Positions 54,074-61,708 of a stretch of 64,000 nucleotides of DNA are shown here, piece after piece; the first letter of the stretch is position 1, and every line of letters starts with the position of its first letter. A program made the translations under genes and the position numbers. Source of the stretch: an uncultured Myxococcales bacterium (lineage in GTDB: Bacteria > Myxococcota_A > UBA9042); contig CAIYWC010000040.1 of the NCBI GenBank assembly GCA_903929795.1, positions 1 to 64,000 on the forward strand. The letters run 5' to 3'. The notes beneath the pieces are model-generated. The model was not told the DNA's origin, did not search any database, and was given only the letters and a program-made list of their open reading frames with translations.

Positions 54074-55489
54074 TCAGTGCCCTTTGGCCGCCTTGGCTGC
54101 GGCCTGCCGCTGGCGCTTTTTGGCCACCCAGCCTTCGACGTTCTTTTGCTCCGTGCGCGACACCGCCAGCGCGCCGGCGGGCACGTCGCGGATGATGGTG
54201 CTGCCCGCGCCGACGTACGCGCCGTCGCCGAGCGTCACGGGCGCCACGAGCTGCGTGTCTGAGCCGATGAAGACGCCCTCGCCCAGCGTGGTCTTGAACT
54301 TGTTCACGCCGTCGTAGTTGCACGTGATGGTGCCAGCGCCGATGTTGCAGCCCGGGCCAATGTCGGCGTCACCCAAATAGCTGAGATGACTGGCCTTTGC
54401 TCCCACACCGAGCTTGGCCTTTTTGGTCTCGACGAAGTTGCCAACCTTGACGTCCGCCGCCAGCTCCGTGCCCGGCCGCAGGTGGGCAAATGGCCCGACA
54501 TGCGCGCCCTCGCCGATTGTCGCCTCGGTCGCGACCGTGTACGCCAGCAGGTGGCCGCGCGACGCCACCGCGACGTCGTGCAGCACACAGCCGCGGTCGA
54601 TCCGCGCACCAGCCGCCACGCGCGTGCGCCCGCGCAGCTCCACCGCCGCGCCCAGGCTCGCGTCGGGCTCCAGCTGGACGGTCGCCTCAATCCACGCCGT
54701 CTCCGGCTCGTCCATGCCCACGCCCGCCAGCAGCCACGCGTGGTTCACGCGCTTGCGCAACACCGCCGTCGCCGCCGCCAGCTCCGCGCGGTTGTTTACG
54801 CCGTGCGTCTCGCTCGCGTCGACGGCAAAAGTCGCGACGCCCGGGTGCCCCGATTGCGCCGCCATGCCGACCAAATCGGTCAGATACAGCTCGCCCTGCG
54901 CGTTGTTCGGCGTCAGTTTCGCCAGCGACTGCGCCAAGAAATCCGCGCGCACGGCCATCATGCCGGCGTTCACGGCGTCGATCTCGCGCTCCGCCGCGCT
55001 GGCGTCCTTGTGCTCCACCACGCGCGCGATCTCCGCGCCGTTCTGCAGGACCACGCGGCCGTAGCCGCTCGGATCGGCCACGCGCGCCACCAGCAGGGAC
55101 AGCGGCCGATCGCCGCGGTCGCGCAGCAGCGCCTGCAAGGTCGCCACGCGCAGCAGCGGCACATCGCCATAGAGAATCAACACTTCCGACGCACCCGCCC
55201 AAGCCGGCTGCGCGCACAGCATCGCGTGGCCAGTGCCATTCGGGTTCACCTGCTCCACGCACGCGATCGGCTGCGGGTTGGCGCGGCGCGCGATCCACGC
55301 TTCGACCTGCGCACGACCGTGGCCCGTCACCACGACGATCCGTGCAGGCTGCAGGCCTTCCGCCGTCCGGAGCACGTGGCCGAGCATCGGCTCGCCCAGC
55401 ACCGGATGCAGCACCTTGGGCAGCTGGGACGCCATGCGCTTGCCGAGGCCAGCGGCCAGAATCACGACGGTCAGATTCTCGTGCGCCAT
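54074..55489 (-). CDS. glmU: Bifunctional UDP-N-acetylglucosamine pyrophosphorylase / glucosamine-1-phosphate acetyltransferase
   Basis: This enzyme makes UDP-GlcNAc for peptidoglycan and lipopolysaccharide. The 471-residue protein starts with the nucleotidyltransferase motif LAAGLGKRMASQLPKVLHP, continues with YGDVPLL and NPNGTGHAML, and changes near residue 250 to a left-handed beta-helix of hexapeptide repeats. The acetyltransferase signatures HLSYLGDADIG and NYDGVNKFKT are present. AAGGAG lies six bases before the ATG. A good promoter is found 30-60 bp upstream. It is divergent from ilvE and convergent with argB. Confidence 0.96.
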   Translation of the reverse strand: MAHENLTVVILAAGLGKRMASQLPKVLHPVLGEPMLGHVLRTAEGLQPARIVVVTGHGRAQVEAWIARRANPQPIACVEQVNPNGTGHAMLCAQPAWAGASEVLILYGDVPLLRVATLQALLRDRGDRPLSLLVARVADPSGYGRVVLQNGAEIARVVEHKDASAAEREIDAVNAGMMAVRADFLAQSLAKLTPNNAQGELYLTDLVGMAAQSGHPGVATFAVDASETHGVNNRAELAAATAVLRKRVNHAWLLAGVGMDEPETAWIEATVQLEPDASLGAAVELRGRTRVAAGARIDRGCVLHDVAVASRGHLLAYTVATEATIGEGAHVGPFAHLRPGTELAADVKVGNFVETKKAKLGVGAKASHLSYLGDADIGPGCNIGAGTITCNYDGVNKFKTTLGEGVFIGSDTQLVAPVTLGDGAYVGAGSTIIRDVPAGALAVSRTEQKNVEGWVAKKRQRQAAAKAAKGH

Positions 55490-55519
55490 GGGCTTCTCCT
55501 TGCGCGTCTGCGCCTGCCC

Positions 55520-55548
55520 TGTCTAGCCGCAAGCCGGATTGTTTGCAA
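55520..55548 (-). promoter_or_regulatory. Promoter of glmU
   Basis: Minus-strand TTGCAA (55543-55548), a 17-bp spacer and TAGACA (55520-55525), 30 bp before the start codon. Confidence 0.6.
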
Positions 55549-55583
55549 GTTGTCACAGCGGCTGGAAGGCAAGGTTTTTGGCG

Positions 55584-55612
55584 TTGTCAGCGGCGTTTAC
55601 ACAGGCTAGGCT
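55584..55612 (+). promoter_or_regulatory. Promoter of ilvE
   Basis: TTGTCA (55584-55589), a 17-bp spacer and TAGGCT (55607-55612), 44 bp before the ilvE start codon. Confidence 0.6.
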
Positions 55613-55656
55613 TCAGCATCTGCCGGGCCAGCTTCCCACGGCAGCGGGAGGGTACG

Positions 55657-56634
55657 ATGTCCGACGTTCGTGTTTGGCTCAACGGCAACATGGTCGAGGC
55701 GGAGCAAGCCCGCTTTCCACACCTCACGCACACGTTTCACTATGGTCTGGGCGCTTTTGAGGGCATCCGCGCGTATCAACAGCGCAGCGGCCACGGCGCG
55801 GTCTTTCGCTTGGGCGATCACATCAACCGGCTGCTGGCGTCGTGCCATTTGGTCACGCTGGACCAAGGCCTGACGTTTGACGTGCCGACGCTCGCGCAGG
55901 CGTGCGTGGAGACGCTGATCGCCAACGGCTTGGACGAAGGCTACTTGCGGCCGGTCATCTACATCGCCGACGGCGCGATGGGCATCGGCGCCAAGGGCAA
56001 CCCGATTCACGCGATGATTGCGGCGTGGAAATGGGGCGCGTATCTGGGCGAAGAAGGCTTGGCGAACGGTATCCGCGCGTCCATCAGCAGCTTCAAGCGG
56101 CCGGGCCACGCTTCGGTCATGTCCAAGGCCAAGCTGACGGGCCAGTACATCAACTCGATTCTCGCCAAGCGGGAGGCCGTCGCCAACGGCTTTGACGAGG
56201 CGATCCTGTTGAACGAGCAGGGCTATGTCACGGAAGCGACAGGGGAAAATATCTTCATGGTCATCGACGGCGAGCTGGTGACGCCACCGCTGTCGGCCAA
56301 TATCCTGTCGGGTATCACCCGGGCGTCGATCATCGAGATCGCGCGCAAGCGGGGAATTCGCGTGACGGAACGCCTGTTTGCCCGCGACGAGATGTACACG
56401 GCGGACGAGGTCTTCTTCACCGGCACCGCCGCGGAAGTGACGCCGGTGCGCGAGATCGACCGTCGCACGATCGGCGGCGGCAAGCGCGGACCGATGACGG
56501 AAGAGCTGCAGCAGGCATTTTTCGATATCGTGCGTGGTCGCAACGACGACTACGCCCACTGGCTGACGCCGTTCGAGCTGAATCCGGCGACGGCGGGCGA
56601 GGCAATGACGACACGCGTCGCGCTTTCGGTCTAG
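55657..56634 (+). CDS. ilvE: Branched-chain amino acid aminotransferase
   Basis: This PLP enzyme interconverts branched-chain amino acids and their 2-oxoacids with glutamate/2-oxoglutarate. The 325-residue fold-type IV protein has HYGLGAFEGIRAY near the start, PLP Lys159 in SKAKLTGQYINS, the EATGENIF motif and FFTGTAAEVTPV near the C-terminus. GGAGG lies five bases before the ATG. A longer upstream frame covers the divergent glmU on the opposite strand and is a shadow. Confidence 0.95.
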   Translation: MSDVRVWLNGNMVEAEQARFPHLTHTFHYGLGAFEGIRAYQQRSGHGAVFRLGDHINRLLASCHLVTLDQGLTFDVPTLAQACVETLIANGLDEGYLRPVIYIADGAMGIGAKGNPIHAMIAAWKWGAYLGEEGLANGIRASISSFKRPGHASVMSKAKLTGQYINSILAKREAVANGFDEAILLNEQGYVTEATGENIFMVIDGELVTPPLSANILSGITRASIIEIARKRGIRVTERLFARDEMYTADEVFFTGTAAEVTPVREIDRRTIGGGKRGPMTEELQQAFFDIVRGRNDDYAHWLTPFELNPATAGEAMTTRVALSV

Positions 56635-56739
56635 TCCCGGCATTGCAAGAGGCTGTCGCGGCACTGCTGCGGATAACGGCCGCCGGTTCCGCGCTTGAGG
56701 CGGGACAGCGCGTCGAAAGGCACTGAACCGGGAACAACT

Positions 56740-57882
56740 GTGGCACTTTTCTCAGAAGAATTCGCCGGTTGGCGAGAGAGTGATTTTGCCGCGTTTGAAG
56801 CGGCGAAGTGGCGATCCAACCGGTTTACGCCGGAGCGCACGCGCGTGCGCCTGCGGTTGGCTGCGGCGCTCGAAAGCGCGGTTGCAACCGCCGGCCTGAG
56901 CGCTGCGGGTCTGGCGCTGTGGGCAAGCCGGCAGGAGCCCGCGTTCACCAACCAGCATGAAGTCCGCTCGCTGACCGTGGCCTGGACACGCGTGGACGCG
57001 GAAAACGTAGACACGGCGCACATGTACGCGGGTATTGTCGTGGACAACACCGGCGTGACGCTGCGGCTGCGTTTGCCAGGCGAACAGCAGGCGGCGTGGC
57101 AGCCGATGCGGGGGACGCTGGCCGAGCTGGCGGCGCTGGCCGGGATGCGCGTGCGGCTGGGGGAGATCGACGTGCCGCCCGAGGCGCTGGCGCAATCGGA
57201 GCTGGCGGGCGACCTGCTGCTGGAGCGCGTGATGACCCGGGCCGAGGCCATCGGCGGGCTGCTGACCGTGGACGAGTTGGCCGCCTGGAGCGGGGTCGTG
57301 CTGCCGCTGCTGGCGCAGCTGCTTGGCGTGACGCTCCAGCCGGCGGTGGCGCCATCGCCGCCCACGGCGCCGGAGCCAGAGTCGGTGGTGCCGCCGCCCG
57401 ACGAACTGTCGATCCCGACGGCGCGTGCCGAGCGCGATCCGCCCGCGCGCCGCGGCTACCGGCCGCCGTGGACCCCGCAGACACCCGGGCGGACGGCCCA
57501 GGCGGACGCGGTGCGGCCGCCGATTGAGCGCATCATGCCGCCGACCTGGCACCCCGAGCCAATGCGCCCGCCTGAGCCGCCGCGGCGCCCGGAGCCTGCG
57601 CGCCAACCGCCGTTTCGCCGTCAGGAATTCGCGCCACAGCCGCAGCGGTCACCGCCGCATCAAGCGAGTTTCGCGCCGGGCCGGCCGTTTGAGCTGGGGC
57701 CGACACCTCACAAGCCCGCGACGAGCAGCGGCGTTCTGGCGCCCGGCGCGCGGGTGGAACTGCAAAAGGGCCTGTTCGCCGGAAAGACGGGCACAGTCGC
57801 AGAGTTGGCGGGCGGTCACGTCCAAGTGCTGCTGGGCTTGATGAGCGTGCGCGTGCCGTTGGCGGATCTGCGCGTGCTCTGA
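56740..57882 (+). CDS. Unknown protein with Pro-rich linker and C-terminal KOW domain
   Basis: I do not recognise the first 200 residues of this 380-residue protein; they are predicted helical and include FAAFEAAKWRSNRFTPERTR near residue 15. Residues 200-325 are a linker very rich in Pro, Arg and Glu. The last 50 residues form a KOW module (GARVELQKGLFAGKTGTVAEL, then VRVPLADLRVL), a small beta barrel that in NusG and ribosomal proteins binds RNA or protein. The GTG at 56740 is chosen because GGGA precedes it by six bases and the upstream TTG lacks a site. It follows ilvE by 105 bp. A role in transcription or translation is possible but unproven. Confidence 0.75.
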   Translation: MALFSEEFAGWRESDFAAFEAAKWRSNRFTPERTRVRLRLAAALESAVATAGLSAAGLALWASRQEPAFTNQHEVRSLTVAWTRVDAENVDTAHMYAGIVVDNTGVTLRLRLPGEQQAAWQPMRGTLAELAALAGMRVRLGEIDVPPEALAQSELAGDLLLERVMTRAEAIGGLLTVDELAAWSGVVLPLLAQLLGVTLQPAVAPSPPTAPEPESVVPPPDELSIPTARAERDPPARRGYRPPWTPQTPGRTAQADAVRPPIERIMPPTWHPEPMRPPEPPRRPEPARQPPFRRQEFAPQPQRSPPHQASFAPGRPFELGPTPHKPATSSGVLAPGARVELQKGLFAGKTGTVAELAGGHVQVLLGLMSVRVPLADLRVL

Positions 57883-57944
57883 CGGTTCGCGCGACTCGAG
57901 TCGGCGATCGCGTGCAGAGTCCATGATTTCCGCGGTGTTTGCAC

Positions 57945-59204
57945 TCAGAGCTGCCCGGAGCGCACCAGCCACGCGACAACCATCCACGCAACCGTGAACA
58001 CCAGCGCGCCGGCGCCGACCGCCAGGAATTGCAGCGTGGCACGGCGCGTCGGCCACCAGATCGGCCGCGCAGGGTGCGCCGCGCGTGCAGGCGCGGACGG
58101 AGCGACGGGAATCTGACTGACAATCGTGAACGGCGACTGCAGAAACGACGTGCGATCGAGGTACGGCAACGGCGGCGTCGCCACGTCTGACCGCGCGCGG
58201 GCGTCCGCTGGCGCATCCGCGAGAATCCCGGCGACGAGCGCGGCCAACTCCTGAGCACCAAATGTCGGCGCGGCGGCGGCCAGCCAGGCATCCAAGGCAT
58301 CGGCGACTTCCGCGGCGCTCTGCGGGCGCCGATCGCGATCGCGCTGCAAACACTGGTGGGTCAGATCGTCGAGCGCTTGCGGAACGTCCGGCATCACCGC
58401 GCGCACCCGTGGAATCACCGCTTCGCGCACCGCATGGAGCACGGCAAACGGCGAGGCCGTCTCTTTCTGACGAAACAGCCCCTGCGCGGTCAGCAGCTCG
58501 AACAGGCACACGCCCAGGCTGAAGACGTCGGAACGCGCGTCCAGCGGCTGCGCGGCCGCTTGCTCCGGACTCATGTAGGCGTATTTGCCCTTGATGACGC
58601 CCGCGATCGTCTGCTCCACCTTGGCCGCGACCTTGGCGACGCCGAAATCGATGAGCTTCACCTCGCCGCGGTCGCTGATCAGCACGTTTTGCGGCGACAC
58701 ATCGCGGTGCACGATGCCAAGCGGCCGGCCGTCCGCACCTCTGAGGTTGTGCGCGTGATCCAGGCCGCGCGCCATCGCCGCGACGATGTACGCCACGGCC
58801 ACCGGGTCCAGACGCTCGCCCATCGCGGTGACAACCTGCACGAGCGCGCCCAGGTCCACGCCATCGACGTACTCCATGACGAAGTACCAGACGCCGTCCT
58901 GATGCCCCAGCTCGAACGTGTGGGCGATCGCGGGATGGTCGAACTGCATACACAGCTTGGCTTCCTGCACCAGCATGTCCACGGCCGCTCGGTCGTTGCC
59001 CAACTGCGGGTGCATCCGCTTGACCGCCACCAGGCGCGGTTGTCCTTGAATCGACGGCGCTTTTGCCAGAAACACCTCAGCCATGCCGCCGCGGCCGATG
59101 CGCCGGAGCAGTTCGTAGGGACCGAAGCGTTGGGGAAAGTCGCCTTGCACGTGCGGCAGGGTAGCGGCGCGCGGTGGAGTGTGCAAATCCCCGCCGACCA
59201 CCAA
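57945..59204 (-). CDS. Membrane-anchored Ser/Thr protein kinase (Hanks type)
   Basis: This eukaryote-like kinase of about 419 residues has the full set of subdomains: glycine loop RRIGRGGMAEVFLA, VAVKRMHP with the ATP Lys, catalytic loop HRDVSPQNVLIS, DFGVAK and YMSPEQ. After about residue 300 comes a Pro/Ala-rich stretch, then one transmembrane helix (FLAVGAGALVFTVAWMVVAW) near the C-terminus with a very short tail outside, so it has no sensor domain beyond the membrane. The start is uncertain: the frame opens with TTG at 59204, GTG follows at 59201, and another GTG at 59150 lies just before the conserved domain. It follows the subtilase gene by 69 bp on the same strand. Confidence 0.9.
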   Translation of the reverse strand: MVVGGDLHTPPRAATLPHVQGDFPQRFGPYELLRRIGRGGMAEVFLAKAPSIQGQPRLVAVKRMHPQLGNDRAAVDMLVQEAKLCMQFDHPAIAHTFELGHQDGVWYFVMEYVDGVDLGALVQVVTAMGERLDPVAVAYIVAAMARGLDHAHNLRGADGRPLGIVHRDVSPQNVLISDRGEVKLIDFGVAKVAAKVEQTIAGVIKGKYAYMSPEQAAAQPLDARSDVFSLGVCLFELLTAQGLFRQKETASPFAVLHAVREAVIPRVRAVMPDVPQALDDLTHQCLQRDRDRRPQSAAEVADALDAWLAAAAPTFGAQELAALVAGILADAPADARARSDVATPPLPYLDRTSFLQSPFTIVSQIPVAPSAPARAAHPARPIWWPTRRATLQFLAVGAGALVFTVAWMVVAWLVRSGQL

Positions 59205-59273
59205 CCGACCCGGCGGCCGCAGCGTGGCCCGCCGACGGCGGTCCGGGTCGATTGGCCGGCGGAGCCCGGAGCG

Positions 59274-60665
59274 CTACTTGGGGCAGGCAGACTTGAGCGC
59301 CTGCGCAGCTTGCACCAGGTGAAACGTCAGACCCGTCGCCGAATCCGCCACGGGCTTGCCCGTTTGCTGCAGCAGCTTGTCCAGCGCCGCGCCGGTCAGC
59401 GACGGCTTGCAGGCCACAAGCAGCGCAGCAACGCCCGCTGCGACCGGCGTCGCTTGGGAAGTGCCGGACATCGTCGCGGTGCCGCCGCCCATGCCGACCG
59501 AGACGATCGGCGCGCCGGGGGCCACGAGATGCAAGTTCTTGCCGCGATTGGAGAAACAGGTGAGCGTGCCAGCCTTGGGCGCTTTGTCGGCGCAGAGTCC
59601 GGGATAGTTGGCCGAGGCCAAGTCGCGCGTGTAGAGCGCGCCGACCGGGTGCACTTGCGCGAGGCACGCGGGATTGCCCAGGCCGTTCTTGACGCCCTCG
59701 TTGCCGGCGGCCGCAAAGACGGCCACGCCCTTTTGATCCAGCAGCTTGACCGCGGCCGACGTCGCTGGGTCGGACTTGTCACACGCGCCCGCCCAGCTCT
59801 GCTGCGAGCCCAGGCTCATGTTGATGACGCGGACGTTGAGCGCTTTGGCGTGCGCTGCCACCCAATCCAAGCCTGCGAGGATGTCCGAGTCGCTGCCGGA
59901 GCCGCTCTTGTCCAGGACTTTCACGGCCACGACGTCGGCGCCCGGCGCCATGCCTGGCGCGGCGACTTTCCCGGCGCTGACCAGGATGCCGGAGACGTGC
60001 GTGCCGTGGCCTTCGTCGTCGGTTGCGAAATTCGATTCCGACGTGCCGTTGGGCGGACAGGCGCCCTGAGTAAAGCAGTGCTGTCCCGCGACGTGGCCAG
60101 CCAAGTCCGGGTGCGTCGCATCGATTCCAGTGTCGATAACGGCGATCCGCACGCCTTTGCCGGTGAAGCCGAGCTTGTGCGCGTCGGTCGCTTGAACCAT
60201 CGGCCCGGCGTACTTCAGGTTCGTCTCCATCCGCAGGTCGTCCTGAACGGAAGCGACTTCCGGCATGGCCGCAATCGCCTCGCGCCATGCCGGATTCGCC
60301 CGCACGGCCACGGCCGGCACAAGCGCGTAAACCCTCGTCACAGCGACGGATTCGCGCGGCAGCTGCTGCAGGAGCCGGTCGCGGATCTCACCGATTCGCG
60401 CGGCGCGGTCGGCGTCATCCAGCTCATCGGCGAGCTCCACCGCAAGGTTGACAATGAATGGCGCCGGCGCGTCGGCGTCCGGTGCGACGGCCGCGGCCGC
60501 AGCACCGGGCGCAAAGGCGGCGCCATCCCGGGCACCGGCGTCCGGAGCTGCGGCATCCGACGGTGGCGATTCACCCGCAGGTTCGGCGGCACAGGCAGCA
60601 AGCGTGACGGCAAGAACCACGGCGATCGTCGCGCGTGGCAGGAATCGGGCGAGAAACGGCTTCAT
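59274..60665 (-). CDS. Subtilisin-family (S8) serine protease lipoprotein
   Basis: The 463-residue precursor has a signal peptide with lipobox LAAC (Cys25), a low-complexity Ala/Asp/Pro segment, and a pro-region resembling an I9 inhibitor (PAVAVRANPAWREAIAAMP). The catalytic triad is intact: D178 in VIDTGID, H220 in GHGTHVSG and S403 in GTSQATP. The oxyanion region AAAGNEG is present. Several cysteines in the catalytic domain could form disulfides, fitting an extracellular location. GGGAG stands five bases before the ATG. A kinase gene follows on the same strand. Confidence 0.93.
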   Translation of the reverse strand: MKPFLARFLPRATIAVVLAVTLAACAAEPAGESPPSDAAAPDAGARDGAAFAPGAAAAAVAPDADAPAPFIVNLAVELADELDDADRAARIGEIRDRLLQQLPRESVAVTRVYALVPAVAVRANPAWREAIAAMPEVASVQDDLRMETNLKYAGPMVQATDAHKLGFTGKGVRIAVIDTGIDATHPDLAGHVAGQHCFTQGACPPNGTSESNFATDDEGHGTHVSGILVSAGKVAAPGMAPGADVVAVKVLDKSGSGSDSDILAGLDWVAAHAKALNVRVINMSLGSQQSWAGACDKSDPATSAAVKLLDQKGVAVFAAAGNEGVKNGLGNPACLAQVHPVGALYTRDLASANYPGLCADKAPKAGTLTCFSNRGKNLHLVAPGAPIVSVGMGGGTATMSGTSQATPVAAGVAALLVACKPSLTGAALDKLLQQTGKPVADSATGLTFHLVQAAQALKSACPK

Positions 60666-60791
60666 GAAGACTCCCGGCGTGAGCGGTCAGATGCCCACGC
60701 AGGAGGTCCTTGCATCGCGTGTGCCAAGACGCGTTTTTGAAGTTATCCAGTTATTTCAGATGATTTTAGCGCGCAGAGCGCACGTGACGGT

Positions 60792-60835
60792 GTGCAAGTG
60801 AGACCGAATTTTGGTCTCACAAGTCTCACTTGCAC
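60792..60835. repeat. Nested inverted repeats between the radical SAM and protease genes
   Basis: An outer perfect 13-bp inverted repeat (GTGCAAGTGAGAC at 60792-60804, its complement at 60823-60835) encloses an inner 8-bp repeat (GTGAGACC at 60798-60805, GGTCTCAC at 60813-60820) that shares its left arm. Only one of the two hairpins can form at a time. No T-run follows on either strand. Another GTGAGACC lies at 60874-60881, inside the radical SAM gene. Confidence 0.85.
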
Positions 60836-60844
60836 TGCAAGTCC

Positions 60845-61708
60845 TTATTCACTCAGCGCAATATCCGCGGCGAGTGAGACCGCTGACAGCTCTTCGGCCG
60901 CCGTCAGGACGCGCCCCAGCTCCGGCGCACGCGCCAGCCGGACCTCGCGTGCCGGCCCCATCGGCAAGTAGTGCGTCATGAGATTCAGCTGAATTTCTGG
61001 ATAGTCACGCGTCAAGCGCGCGACGACGGGCTGGGTGCAGCACGCCAGGTGCCCCGGCATCGCGAGGTGGCGGAGCATCAGCCCACGCGGGCGCGCGAAC
61101 TCCAACGTGCGCGTCACCTCGCGGTCTTGCAGCGCGCCGTCGATGCCCGCCAGGCGCTCGGCACAAGCCGGGTTGCCAAATTTCACGTCGACCAGCCAGG
61201 TCGCCACTACGGGTGCCAGCAGATCGCGCGCCAGATCGCTCAACAAGCCATTGCAATTCCATACGATCGGCAACCAATCCGCGTCGGGCACTTGCGCAAG
61301 TACCTCCAGAATGGCGACCGCGCTCACGGTCGGATCGCCGCCGACAAAGCTGAGCGTCCGCGCGCCTTGTGCTTTGCGTTTGCGCAGTTGCGGCACAAAC
61401 CACGCCGCGTTGAGCGTCTGCGCTGGCGCCGCGTGCGGATGCACCACATGGTGCCACTCGGAGCAAAATAGGCAGCGCAGGCTGCAGCCACCGAGATCGA
61501 CGAGCCACGTCGGCGTGATCGCCGCTTCCTCGCCGACAGACAGCAGCTCGCGGTAGACCGTCGCGGATCCGTCCAGGCGGCAAAATGCCCCAAATTTACT
61601 GGATGTTCTGTCGACCCCGCACGCGCGCGGGCACAGGCGGCATGCGCGCAGGCTGGCACGCGCGTCGGCGAGAAGCGCCGGGCTGACCCTACTTGATACG
61701 CTGGCCAT
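60845..61708 (-). CDS. Radical SAM enzyme of the pyruvate-formate-lyase-activating type
   Basis: The 287-residue protein has the radical SAM cluster motif C-x3-C-x2-C in [14 protein letters not shown], and a Cys set before it, [12 protein letters not shown] and GAFCRL, as in PFL-activase-like proteins (PflX/YgcR type). FVGGDPTVS and the later [12 protein letters not shown] segment fit the SAM-binding barrel. Its substrate is unknown. The start ATG at 61708 overlaps the end of hscA by 20 bp, so it is probably translated with hscBA. The gene is not next to a glycyl radical enzyme in this window. Confidence 0.85.
   Translation of the reverse strand: MASVSSRVSPALLADARASLRACRLCPRACGVDRTSSKFGAFCRLDGSATVYRELLSVGEEAAITPTWLVDLGGCSLRCLFCSEWHHVVHPHAAPAQTLNAAWFVPQLRKRKAQGARTLSFVGGDPTVSAVAILEVLAQVPDADWLPIVWNCNGLLSDLARDLLAPVVATWLVDVKFGNPACAERLAGIDGALQDREVTRTLEFARPRGLMLRHLAMPGHLACCTQPVVARLTRDYPEIQLNLMTHYLPMGPAREVRLARAPELGRVLTAAEELSAVSLAADIALSE

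Noticed and set aside
57892-57903. Palindrome CGACTCGAGTCG as a terminator between the KOW and kinase genes
   Set aside because: A 12-bp palindrome leaves almost no loop and has no T-run; probably chance.
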